Source of the DNA: Anaerotalea alkaliphila
GTDB taxonomy: Bacteria; Bacillota; Clostridia; Lachnospirales; Vallitaleaceae
Direction of reading: 5' to 3'
NCBI RefSeq assembly: GCF_010179735.1
Contig: NZ_JAAEEH010000025.1
Span: 1 to 47,923 of the forward strand
Length of the DNA: 47,923 bases
A program made the translations under genes and the position numbers. Every line of letters begins with the position of its first letter. The stretch's first letter is position 1. Shown piece after piece: positions 40,841-47,923 of the stretch. The notes beneath the pieces were generated by a model. The model ran no database searches and was not told the DNA's origin. It saw nothing but the letters and a program-made list of their open reading frames with translations.

Positions 40841-42886
40841 CTATACCACCTCCCCGAATTGGATGGACACACCGCCCAGATCGATTACGTAATCGGACGT
40901 TTTATGGACGCCGTTGACGGTGTAGTCTGCTGTGATAGCCACGCCCGCCGCCGGGGGTGTGTTGAAGGCGATTTCCGTTTGCAGGGGTGAGATGTCGTAG
41001 GCTGATAAGCGGGTTCCTGCGGTGTGAGCAACTATAAGCGTCCCCTCGTCGGGGCTTATAACGCAACCATAAACTAACCCCACGGGGACCAGCGGCGTGT
41101 CGCGCTTTGTCCATGTCGCACCGTCCCAGTCGTATACATTAACCGCAGAGCCGGAACCAAACCCGACCGCCATAGTGCCCCCGTCCGGGGTCAAGTAGCA
41201 CGAGTTGGCCTCATAAGTAGGCAGACTGCTTGGATTTGCTCGTTTAGTCCAAATACCTCCTGACCAGTCGTACACAGTTATGTACGGAGAGCCAGCGTGA
41301 GCGATCGCCAAAATATTCTTATTGGACGAAAGAGCAGCTCCGTAGGAAAAGCTAGGAGGAAGCACGTCCGGGTTCGCCCTCTTTGTCCAGGCGCTTCCAG
41401 ACCAATCATAAGATACTACATAAGGTGACGCCGACATTGCCCCAACTAAAAGCGTACCATCATCAGAAATCGTTATGCCTTGACAACTGGTTGCGGGCAA
41501 GCTTGGAGGTGTAGTCCGTTTAACCCATGCACCGCCCGTCCAGTCGTATACTGCTATGCCGTTTGCGGAGCTAGAATAGCTGCCAACCGCTAACACGTTC
41601 CCGTCAGCGGATAGTTTGCAACAATATCCACTGTTTACGGGGAGGCTTGCAGGGTTTGATCTTCGAACCCACGCGCCATCAATCCAATCATATGTGGATA
41701 TATAGGGAGAACTGCTTTGCGATACCGCCAGTATCGTGCCATCCGCAGACAGGGAACACCCTTGACCATTGGTGGCGGGTAAACTTGAAGGGTTTGCTCT
41801 CGCTATCCACGCCGAGCCATTCCAATCAAATGTGCGTATCGCGGGGGCCGCTTTGTGAGTCACCGCCAGCACGGTTCCATCGGCAGACAGTGCGCAAGCT
41901 GTTCCCTCCCCGGCAAGTGTCACACCTGTAATTTGCTGAAAGTTTTGAGTTCTGCAGACATTCGCTTTTGTGAACGCAGTAGTTTCCACTCCGTCCAGCT
42001 TCACAACAACACTGCCCTGGTCCACGTTCTTGGACGGCAACAAAAACTTATCCTCTACTCCGTCCCCGGTACCAAGCGCAACACCCGTGTAAGGCTGGCC
42101 GGTAAACACCCCGGAAATCGGCAACGGCAACCGGAAGTAGCCCGACAGGTTGATTTCTGCAATGTGTCCGTTCGCTACTGTGGTACCCAGCCTGGGCACG
42201 CTGGATGTCCGCTTTTTGTTGGCGGTGTCAGCGCTCCACGTTGTGGCCACTGAGCCAAGCGCCGGGGTGGACGCCAGTCCGCTCATGCCATCTACAGACG
42301 GGTAAGGAGCTGCGCCCGCCTCGAAGCTACCGTTTGTCCACGAACCGCCCATCATATAGTTAACCAAATTGTTGCTGTTCGGCATCCCGACAAGTTTTGC
42401 CCCCGGGATGCTGATGCCCACCGTGGCGAACACCGTAGCATAGATTGTGAGGATGTCCGTGTCCGTTTTGGTGATGCTGATAGGATTGCCCTCGCTGTCC
42501 TCCAAAAATGCGTGAGTCACGAAGTTGGTGGAGCCAGTCCCGTACATGATGCCGACTTCGGTGATGGGTGTACCGTTGTACTCCGTGAGCCCCAGCTCGA
42601 TTTTGCGTTTCCAGCTCGACACCGGGTCTGCCTTGATGGTCTCCACGGTCGTTGCAGCTTTGTACCCCCAGTAGTTGAAAAGCGTTGTCCTGGTGGGGTC
42701 GAGCGTGCCGGTGCCCCTGCCGATGCCGATGTTGGCAAAGTAGGCGCTACCTGCGCACAGCCGGTCGTACATCTGGTTGAGCACAATGTTGTAGGCCGTG
42801 GCGGTTTGTTTCAGCTCGCCGGTCCTGCTGTCCCGCAGCTCAACGTCGAACCGGTTGTGGATTGTTACGTTTGATTTTATATCCAA
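40841..42886 (-). CDS. Phage tail fibre with a seven-bladed beta-propeller
   Basis: The first 150 residues of this 681-residue protein resemble a tail-collar/attachment region (NRFDVELRDSRTGELKQTAT). After a linker, a small beta domain starts (GDGVEDKFLLPSKNVDQG, VVVKLDGVE). It is interrupted by seven repeats of about 46 residues, each with LSADG...LAV...YDW...AWTKR, whose YDW motifs lie at 353, 399, 447, 493, 539, 585 and 630. The small domain then seems to resume (EIAFNTPPAAGVAITADYTV). The propeller is probably the receptor-binding head. I chose TTG 42886 because AAGGAGGG lies 7 nt upstream and the previous stop is at 42900; the in-frame ATG at 42916 would overlap that gene. Confidence 0.85.
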   Translation of the reverse strand: MDIKSNVTIHNRFDVELRDSRTGELKQTATAYNIVLNQMYDRLCAGSAYFANIGIGRGTGTLDPTRTTLFNYWGYKAATTVETIKADPVSSWKRKIELGLTEYNGTPITEVGIMYGTGSTNFVTHAFLEDSEGNPISITKTDTDILTIYATVFATVGISIPGAKLVGMPNSNNLVNYMMGGSWTNGSFEAGAAPYPSVDGMSGLASTPALGSVATTWSADTANKKRTSSVPRLGTTVANGHIAEINLSGYFRLPLPISGVFTGQPYTGVALGTGDGVEDKFLLPSKNVDQGSVVVKLDGVETTAFTKANVCRTQNFQQITGVTLAGEGTACALSADGTVLAVTHKAAPAIRTFDWNGSAWIARANPSSLPATNGQGCSLSADGTILAVSQSSSPYISTYDWIDGAWVRRSNPASLPVNSGYCCKLSADGNVLAVGSYSSSANGIAVYDWTGGAWVKRTTPPSLPATSCQGITISDDGTLLVGAMSASPYVVSYDWSGSAWTKRANPDVLPPSFSYGAALSSNKNILAIAHAGSPYITVYDWSGGIWTKRANPSSLPTYEANSCYLTPDGGTMAVGFGSGSAVNVYDWDGATWTKRDTPLVPVGLVYGCVISPDEGTLIVAHTAGTRLSAYDISPLQTEIAFNTPPAAGVAITADYTVNGVHKTSDYVIDLGGVSIQFGEVV
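40982..41920 (-). repeat. Seven coding repeats of about 138 bp (beta-propeller blades)
   Basis: Successive blades share the pattern LSADG-x-LAV, a YDW motif and AW(T/V)(K/R)R followed by NPSSLP. Periods between YDW motifs are 46, 48, 46, 46, 46 and 45 residues; the last blade has YDI. The repeats are divergent at the DNA level, so they are not freshly duplicated. Confidence 0.85.
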
Positions 42887-42899
42887 GTCTTGTCCCTCC

Positions 42900-44273
42900 T
42901 TATAAGTCTCCGCCACCGACTTTGGTGACTGTGATGGTCATGGCATTTGTGAAGCCGGCGCTTAGATGCTCGTCGCCCGTGTCGGCGCTCAAGTAGCTCA
43001 CCAGTTTCGGCTCAAAAGCCATCGTGGCGATGTTCGCGCTGATTTGCTCGTTGTGTTCCGGCGGGTATCCAGTTGCCGTGATTGTCGAATTTTCCAGGTG
43101 CGGCGTGCATCCTCCGCAAATCTCCACTTTGATTCCTGTGTAGGCTTTGGTGTAAATCACATCCCACGCGCCAACCACCGAAAGGCTCTCCGCTATGGTG
43201 AGCACCACCTTGTGGCTTGTGTCCCCGTAGGCGGTGCCTGTCACCGTGTAGCCCACAATCGAAAAGAGCGCTTCCTGCCCTGCCGCATTGAGCAGCGGGT
43301 AGTTGCACTCAAGGGCGAGGGTGTGCTCGCCGGTCCTGGTGCCCGTAATCTCGATTTGGCTGTAGTCGTAGCTTGCCGGGCAGGCGTTAATCACCATCTC
43401 GGTTGCTGTTGCTGTGATCTGCTCGTCAGGCAGCTGCGCATTCAGGTATCCGATTGGCGTCACGCTCATGGCAAACCCGCTCATGTGCGCGCTGATGAAC
43501 TCAGGCCATACGCTCATGCCCGCATAGTTGCGTGTCGTCAGCGTCCACCAAATATCCCCGGCGACCTGCGCCATGAAGCCCAGCCGGAAATCATTGGTGC
43601 GGAACAGCGCAAGGTCGTCGCACGTCCCGGCCAGCTCCGTCACCTGCCGTTCCACCTCCCACAGCTTGCCGCCGGACTGGATGCAGTACGCCCGGTACCA
43701 CATGGTGCCATCCGTCTTGAGGTAGGCCACCACAAGCCCCTGGTCGTTCGACTGGTCACCGTTTGCCGGCAGCCAGCCACGGATGGCTGCCACCTTCGTC
43801 ACGCCTGTCGCCAGGGTGATGGAGGTGTCCTGCCAGAGCTGCGCCTTGAGGTCGCCGGATTGCACGTAGAAAAGCCACGGGTTTTCCTCCGTGACGAAGT
43901 TGAAGCGCCGGCTCACGTAATCCCGGTCCCAGTATCCATCAAACTCGATGGCCACCGCTGTTGCTGCCCCCACGGTGAACTCGTGCACCCATGGGGTCTG
44001 GTCGTCGTATGGCAGGGGCTTGCTTTTTACGGATGCGATCCCGTCGTTGATGGCCAGGGCGAAGGCTTCCGCCGGCTCGCTTGAGGTGTCGGTGCGTTTG
44101 ACGGTGACGTCCACGTCGGAGAGTTCTGTGCCGTTTTGGATTGTGAAAACCTGGAAAAGCTCGTTGAGGAACCCCCGGGAGAGCAGGACTTTTAGCTTCG
44201 GGTCTGCGTTATCCGCCGGCACCTGCCATTTTTTAGCTACCCGGTCCAGGAGCTCCGAGGGGATGGTGCGCAT
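42900..44273 (-). CDS. Large tail protein with sialidase-like region and ISA/DEH motif repeats
   Basis: The 457-residue protein has an N-terminal tail-attachment region (MRTIPSELLDRVAKKWQV) and a central region (about 120-250) with blade-like segments LVVAYLKTDGTMWYRAY and RLGFMAQVAGDIWWTL that resemble sialidase-type propellers. There are two copies of the motif also found in the 69-residue protein: residues 257-295 (PEFISAHMSGF ... DEQITA) and 406-453 (NEQISANIATMAF ... DEHLSAG). It is likely a fibre or tip protein that touches the host surface. The ATG abuts the upstream TAG. Confidence 0.75.
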   Translation of the reverse strand: MRTIPSELLDRVAKKWQVPADNADPKLKVLLSRGFLNELFQVFTIQNGTELSDVDVTVKRTDTSSEPAEAFALAINDGIASVKSKPLPYDDQTPWVHEFTVGAATAVAIEFDGYWDRDYVSRRFNFVTEENPWLFYVQSGDLKAQLWQDTSITLATGVTKVAAIRGWLPANGDQSNDQGLVVAYLKTDGTMWYRAYCIQSGGKLWEVERQVTELAGTCDDLALFRTNDFRLGFMAQVAGDIWWTLTTRNYAGMSVWPEFISAHMSGFAMSVTPIGYLNAQLPDEQITATATEMVINACPASYDYSQIEITGTRTGEHTLALECNYPLLNAAGQEALFSIVGYTVTGTAYGDTSHKVVLTIAESLSVVGAWDVIYTKAYTGIKVEICGGCTPHLENSTITATGYPPEHNEQISANIATMAFEPKLVSYLSADTGDEHLSAGFTNAMTITVTKVGGGDL

Positions 44274-44639
44274 CTACACCACCCCACTATCGATGATGAG
44301 TTTCAGCCTGGCCTCGTAAACGACCCTGCTTCTATTGCTGTACCCGATGGTTATCCTCTCCCAAGCTGCAGGCTCATCTATTTTTCCGTAAAATGTTTCA
44401 TCATATCCAGTTAGCTTCACAGTTTCTCCCTGGCTTTGCATCAGATTGATGGAGTCTGCTTGCGTCGGATTTACTTGCACGGTAAACTCCACATACCGGG
44501 CTGGTGTTCCGATTGTTTGTACATGGTAGCTTCCATCCAGGAGTTTTGTTTTAATGGTTGTAGCGTCATATTTTACCGGGGTAATTTCTTTGCATATCAG
44601 GCTTAAAATCGTCCCGTCCAGCGCTTCTATTTTTGTCAT
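44274..44639 (-). CDS. Small tail protein after the tape measure (distal-tail-like)
   Basis: The 121-residue beta-rich protein (MTKIEALDGTILSLICKEIT) contains YVEFTVQVNPTQADSINLM and ITIGYSNRSRVVYEARLKLI, the style of short distal-tail (Dit) N-terminal domains that ring the tail tip. Dit is often longer, so the call is tentative. It overlaps the tape measure gene by 4 bp (ATGA), behind GGAGGGAGG. Confidence 0.65.
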   Translation of the reverse strand: MTKIEALDGTILSLICKEITPVKYDATTIKTKLLDGSYHVQTIGTPARYVEFTVQVNPTQADSINLMQSQGETVKLTGYDETFYGKIDEPAAWERITIGYSNRSRVVYEARLKLIIDSGVV

Positions 44640-47206
44640 CCGCGCCTCACCTCCCTCCGGAGTGTCTCCATGATGATGTCCACCACACCCGTAAGGTCAC
44701 CTGCATTGTTTATGCCTTCCACCCTTAGGGTACCGGAATGGATTACGTCCATCGGTCTATTTCCCGCCTGTCCTGCTGCCGGAGACCTCCCAAGCAATCC
44801 TCCGGATCCGGAGACCTGTATGTTGGCGTTCAAGTCCTTGTTCAATCCATCCATTGCGGAGTGCACCTGTCTTGCGCTGTTCGTTATGCCTACCGCCATG
44901 CCGGCACCAATCTGGGCCCCTACTTGTTTCTCGAACACTCTGGACGGGGAGCGTATCTGCAGAAACTTTTTCGCTCCACTCAAAGCACTTTTGGCTGAGT
45001 TGATGACGCTTTCCCCCAATGCGGAGCCGGCGTTCACAATACCATCCCTGATGCCAAAGAGTATGTTCTTTCCCAACTCTCCCCAATCTATCGCATATAT
45101 CGCTTCACGGATGGCAGCCAACCATTTTGGCACTACCGACAGCAGCGTCGGGATGGCTGCAATGAGCCCTCCTGCAAGAGCAACTACAATCTGCACTGCG
45201 GCCTTTAGCAGCAACGGCAGGTTCTGGATGATGGCTGCTATCACCGCCACAATGATCTGTATGGATGCATCTATCAGCAGCGGTAGGTTGTCCGTTATGG
45301 CCTTGATGATTGTCGTGATGATTTCCGGAGCCTTTTCCAGGAGAATTGGCAGTGCCTGCAGGAGGCCCTCTGCCAATACGACAATCGCCTGGATGGCCGA
45401 CGGGATGATTTCTGGCCATATGCTGGTAAGCGCCATGATGAATGCCATGACAATCTCGATTGCCGCTATGATAAGTGTAGGCAAGGCCTGGTGAAGGCCA
45501 AGCGCCAGCGTTTTCAGCGCTTCTACGCCAGCGGTTATCAGCATCGGTCCGTTATCGACAATAACTTGCACTATGGCCGCCAGCAGTTTTACTATTGCTT
45601 CCATGAGGGATGGCAGCACTTGGGTCGTCGATGTGGTAAGGGATGACACAAGGCTTTCAATCACCATTGGGGCCGTTGTCACTATCATTGGCAAGAGTCC
45701 ATCCAATATGCCCTTGATTCCTTCGGTCAGCGCCGTGCTGACTTGCTCGAAGTCTCCGTCACGTATTCCTTGTACAATCCCGGCGATGCTGTTTGTCGCA
45801 ATTTCAGTCACCGGTCCCAATGAAGTTATGATCTGCCTTTGCAACCCTTCCAGCGCAGAACCCAAATCGTTGTATTTGATTTTGTTGATTTGATCCAAGG
45901 CATCGGCATCTTTCTTTGCGTAGTCCTCAATATCCGACAACGCACCGATGGCCTCGATTTCGAGGTCCTCGAACATGGTTCCGAACAGGGCAACGCCGGC
46001 CTGGTTCCTGGCCAGCGGATCCTCCATGCTGTAAAGCTTTGCCGTCACCTCCTGGAACGCCTGCTGCGCTTCAGGTCCTCCCTTTGCAAAAGCGCTGAAC
46101 ATCTTGTCCGCGTTCATTCCCAGCAGCTCAAATCCTTCAGCGCTGGACTTGCTTCCGTCTTTTGATCGGATTGAAAACTCCTTGACGGCATCGCCTACCT
46201 TGTCGATTTGGAACGCCCCGGACATCGCGCCTTGGATCAGGGTGTCTGTGAATTCATCGGCATCAAATCCCAAAGATTTGAAGTTCGGCGCATACTCCTT
46301 CATGATGTCCAGCAGATCACCGTTTTTGTTGGCACCTTGCTGGGCTCCTTGGGCAATCAGGTTGTAGGCTTCCTTGGATGTGAGACCGAAGTTGGCCATC
46401 AGCGAGTTTACCGTGTCGATGCTTTCCTTGACGTCGAAACCGAATGTGTCCCTCATCAGCAGCGCCTGTTCCGTCGCATCCTTCAGCTTTTCACCGGAAA
46501 GCCCTGCCGTCTGGCTGATGGTCGCCATGCTTTCCGCTATGTCTTCCATGCTTTCGCCAAAATTGTTGGCGTAGACCTCATTGGCTATTTCCTTGAACTC
46601 CTTCATTTGCTCCGTGGAGTAGCCTGTTTGGGCCTGGAAGGAGTTCATGGCCTTTGCGGAGTCGTTGCTGAACTTGATGATTCCGACCACCGCACCGGCT
46701 ACCGCAGCTCCTAACGCAGCCACCCCTGCAGCTGCCGTCTTCGCAGCTGCGCCTCCCACGGATTTCAGGCTGTTGCCGAGCTTTCCCATTGCACCGTCCA
46801 ACTTGTCGCTTTTCTTGGATGCGTCATCCATCTCTTTCCCGAAATTGTCCAATGCTTTGTTGTTGCTCTTCAGTTCACCTTCCATGTTGTTCAAGTCTGC
46901 CGTGGCCTTGTTCACAGCCTGTCGCCATCCTTGGGTTACCTTGTCATTCTCCCCATATTTGTCGGAGGATGCTTTAAGCCCCTTTGTGAGTTCGGCAAGC
47001 TTGTTCTTCTGCTCAGCAATCTGCTTGTTCAGCACCTGGTTCTTTGCTGTCAAGGCTTGGGTGCTCTTGTCATTCTTGTCGAACTGGGAAGTGACGACCT
47101 GCATTTCGGTTCCAAGCGTCTTCATGTTGGTATTGATTTTATTGATCGAGTCCCTGAATTCCTTTTCCCCTTCAATCCCTATGACAGGTCCGATATCATA
47201 TGCCAT
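44636..47206 (-). CDS. Phage tail tape measure protein
   Basis: The 856-residue protein starts with a long coiled coil (about residues 15-150) and an Ala/Gly-rich hydrophobic segment (GGAAAKTAAAGVAALGAAVA). It then has a conserved TP901-type core (NDSAKAMNSFQAQTGYSTEQ, MEDIAESMATISQTAGLSGE) and later several very hydrophobic helices (about 520-700), ending in a MDGLNKDLNAN region. It sets tail length: at about 1.5 angstroms per residue the tail would be near 130 nm, normal for a siphovirus. AAGGAGGTGATCAG precedes the ATG. Intact. Confidence 0.95.
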   Translation of the reverse strand: MAYDIGPVIGIEGEKEFRDSINKINTNMKTLGTEMQVVTSQFDKNDKSTQALTAKNQVLNKQIAEQKNKLAELTKGLKASSDKYGENDKVTQGWRQAVNKATADLNNMEGELKSNNKALDNFGKEMDDASKKSDKLDGAMGKLGNSLKSVGGAAAKTAAAGVAALGAAVAGAVVGIIKFSNDSAKAMNSFQAQTGYSTEQMKEFKEIANEVYANNFGESMEDIAESMATISQTAGLSGEKLKDATEQALLMRDTFGFDVKESIDTVNSLMANFGLTSKEAYNLIAQGAQQGANKNGDLLDIMKEYAPNFKSLGFDADEFTDTLIQGAMSGAFQIDKVGDAVKEFSIRSKDGSKSSAEGFELLGMNADKMFSAFAKGGPEAQQAFQEVTAKLYSMEDPLARNQAGVALFGTMFEDLEIEAIGALSDIEDYAKKDADALDQINKIKYNDLGSALEGLQRQIITSLGPVTEIATNSIAGIVQGIRDGDFEQVSTALTEGIKGILDGLLPMIVTTAPMVIESLVSSLTTSTTQVLPSLMEAIVKLLAAIVQVIVDNGPMLITAGVEALKTLALGLHQALPTLIIAAIEIVMAFIMALTSIWPEIIPSAIQAIVVLAEGLLQALPILLEKAPEIITTIIKAITDNLPLLIDASIQIIVAVIAAIIQNLPLLLKAAVQIVVALAGGLIAAIPTLLSVVPKWLAAIREAIYAIDWGELGKNILFGIRDGIVNAGSALGESVINSAKSALSGAKKFLQIRSPSRVFEKQVGAQIGAGMAVGITNSARQVHSAMDGLNKDLNANIQVSGSGGLLGRSPAAGQAGNRPMDVIHSGTLRVEGINNAGDLTGVVDIIMETLRREVRRG

Positions 47207-47218
47207 CTGATCACCTCC

Positions 47219-47434
47219 TTACAGCCAGCTAGGCGGCTTCTTTGCCCTTCTGTATTCCCTTCCATTCACAACCCTAACATCCGGATCCTCTTCCGGTCGG
47301 AACTGGATGAATGCCAACAGGTTGCATACGTCTGTCTCATCTATGTCGTGCAGTGTCCATCCCAGTCTTTGGGATATCGTCCGTTTCAGATTCAGGACTG
47401 TCGTTTTATAGCCCGCGGGGGAATCGTCCTCCAA
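47219..47434 (-). CDS. gpT-like extension, made as a gpG-T fusion by -1 frameshift
   Basis: The 71-codon frame (EDDSPAGYKTTVLNLKRTIS) has no proper start codon or ribosome binding site of its own. The upstream chaperone gene ends at a slippery A AAA AAC, and a -1 slip there leads straight into this frame, giving a 179-residue fusion ending PPSWL. This is the lambda G/GT arrangement, in which the T part binds the tape measure while G binds tail tube subunits. Position directly before the tape measure agrees. Confidence 0.78.
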   Translation of the reverse strand: MEDDSPAGYKTTVLNLKRTISQRLGWTLHDIDETDVCNLLAFIQFRPEEDPDVRVVNGREYRRAKKPPSWL

Positions 47435-47445
47435 CTCCCCCGTAC

Positions 47446-47757
47446 TCAGTTTTTTCTAAGTTCTCCGCCGATGTTCCCGCAGATGTCTTGGAAAACTTTC
47501 ATCAGCTCTTCCTGCTCCACGTTCTCGTTGAGCTCATCGAAGGAAAACTGATATTTGAATACGGCCAGGATGAGGCTTTTCAAATCCTTATAGAAATCCT
47601 TTGCCTGTCCGATGGAAACGCTGTCCGTATTGAGACTTTCCGCCCTCTCCGCAATGTCGAAGATGTTGTCCATCATGCCTGTCTTAAGGCTGCAGGCTGT
47701 ATACGTCTTTGTCTTGTTGCCTTCGTCATCCGTAAAATTTATATATACCGGTCTCAT
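47446..47757 (-). CDS. Phage tail assembly chaperone (gpG-like)
   Basis: The 103-residue protein (MRPVYINFTDDEGNKTKTYT) is acidic and mostly helical (IGQAKDFYKDLKSLILAVFK), as for small tail chaperones found before the tape measure gene. It should coat the tape measure during tail assembly. The last codons are AGA AAA AAC TGA, a slippery site followed directly by the stop, so part of the ribosomes would continue into the gpT frame. GGAGG precedes the ATG by 10 nt. An insertion element starts about 40 bp upstream. Confidence 0.82.
   Translation of the reverse strand: MRPVYINFTDDEGNKTKTYTACSLKTGMMDNIFDIAERAESLNTDSVSIGQAKDFYKDLKSLILAVFKYQFSFDELNENVEQEELMKVFQDICGNIGGELRKN
47449..47455 (-). other. 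Programmed -1 ribosomal frameshift site
   Basis: The heptamer A AAA AAC is in the correct phase at the end of the gpG frame, immediately before TGA (47448-47446). A -1 slip avoids the stop and continues in the 47434-47219 frame. Confidence 0.75.
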
Positions 47758-47829
47758 GTTTTATAGCCTCCATATAAAAAAATAAAGGCAGGAATCGAGG
47801 CCACTGAAAAAGTCTCATAATTAGAAAAG

Positions 47830-47870
47830 AAGCTTGAATGCAGATTAGACTGCAATTCAAGCTTTTTTTT
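47830..47870 (+). terminator. Terminator inside the IS leader
   Basis: AAGCTTGAATGCAG (47830-47843) pairs with CTGCAATTCAAGCTT (47850-47864) with one bulged base, followed by T to 47870. Lying before the -10 box, it would shield the transposase gene from outside transcription. On the other strand it is followed by CTTTTC and may weaken the phage late transcript too. Confidence 0.8.
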
Positions 47871-47907
47871 GTTATAATCATAGTATCAAAAAAAGGTGGT
47901 GGCCCTT

Positions 47908-47923
47908 ATGATCCAGCAACAAC
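47908..47923 (+). CDS. Transposase, first five codons
   Basis: An ATG at 47908 behind AGGTGG reads MIQQQ to the window end. Transposases of the IS1182 family commonly begin MIQ with Gln-rich starts, and the hairpin-promoter leader agrees. Too short for firm naming. Confidence 0.5.

Larger units (their letters stand above)
35140..47923. mobile_element. Siphovirus-type prophage, left end and tail/lysis region
   Basis: From about 35.14 kb the gene content changes from host metabolism to phage. There are four small rightward genes, then a leftward late block with lysis, tail fibre, hub, tape measure and tail chaperone genes in standard siphovirus order. The exact left junction is not resolved; it should lie between the ispF promoter (35,035) and the first phage promoter (35,289). 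No tRNA gene is visible at the edge. The integrase, head and replication genes must lie beyond the right end or be lost. Confidence 0.75.
47799..47923 (+). mobile_element. Left end of an insertion sequence, IS1182-like
   Basis: From about 47,799 the sequence GGCCACTGAAAAAGT resembles the terminal repeat of IS1182-type elements. A terminator hairpin, a TATAAT box (47873-47878), an AGGTGG ribosome binding site and a start codon follow. The right end is outside the window. The family call rests on the end sequence and the first five residues only. Confidence 0.55.

Overview
The window looks like chromosome of an anaerobic, fairly GC-rich member of the Clostridia. It has strong AGGAGG ribosome binding sites and Gram-positive-type sigma-A promoters. 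It also carries anaerobe-typical genes: the GGGtGRT/IscU-like pair, a giant acyl-CoA dehydratase activase-like protein, a CoA-disulfide reductase with a rhodanese domain, and ECF transport. About 35 kb of host chromosome is followed by the edge of a siphovirus-type prophage that runs off the right end, where an insertion sequence begins.

Host part (1-35,100). A lipoprotein gene faces a two-gene operon for an IscU/NifU-like scaffold and a GGGtGRT protein. That operon shares a 60-bp palindromic terminator with a cyclophilin. Next come a transposase-derived protein without its HUH histidines, CoA-disulfide reductase, an AI-2E-type membrane protein, Era, the 1432-residue activase, an HD hydrolase, an orphan tryptophan synthase beta chain behind a degenerate receiver protein, and a MocR regulator lacking the PLP lysine. 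The MocR gene is divergent from an ECF S component. A run of small membrane proteins (one VanZ-like), a rubredoxin-like protein and an XRE regulator follow. A heterodimeric ABC exporter has one half broken by a frameshift. Then come a DEAD-box helicase with a DbpA domain, and a transcription unit gltX-ung-ilvE-ATP-grasp-flavodoxin. An M23 lipoprotein, a LiaF-like protein, a GNAT protein, a DUF2156 protein and ispF complete the host part.

Prophage part (about 35,140 to the end). A gene-free 420-bp edge holds two divergent promoter-terminator units and a promoter whose spacer is a near-perfect palindrome. This promoter leads into a rightward group of four small genes: a zinc-site protein, a ribbon-helix-helix protein, a zinc-ribbon protein and an AT-rich orphan. 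Facing them are the leftward late genes. In transcription order these are tail chaperone gpG/gpGT (with an A AAA AAC slippery site), tape measure, a small tail protein, a sialidase-like tail protein, a fibre with a seven-bladed propeller, small accessory proteins, a hub/baseplate protein, holin-region membrane proteins and an M23 endolysin. An IS1182-like element begins about 40 bp upstream of gpG, facing the other way. It may cut the tail and lysis genes off from the rest of the late operon.

All identifications rest on reading motifs and gene order in the sequence; no database search was run. The most unusual items are the beta-propeller apparently inserted into a small fibre domain, the lysine-less MocR, the orphan TrpB with its degenerate receiver, and the prophage-edge cargo with its operator and short transcripts.
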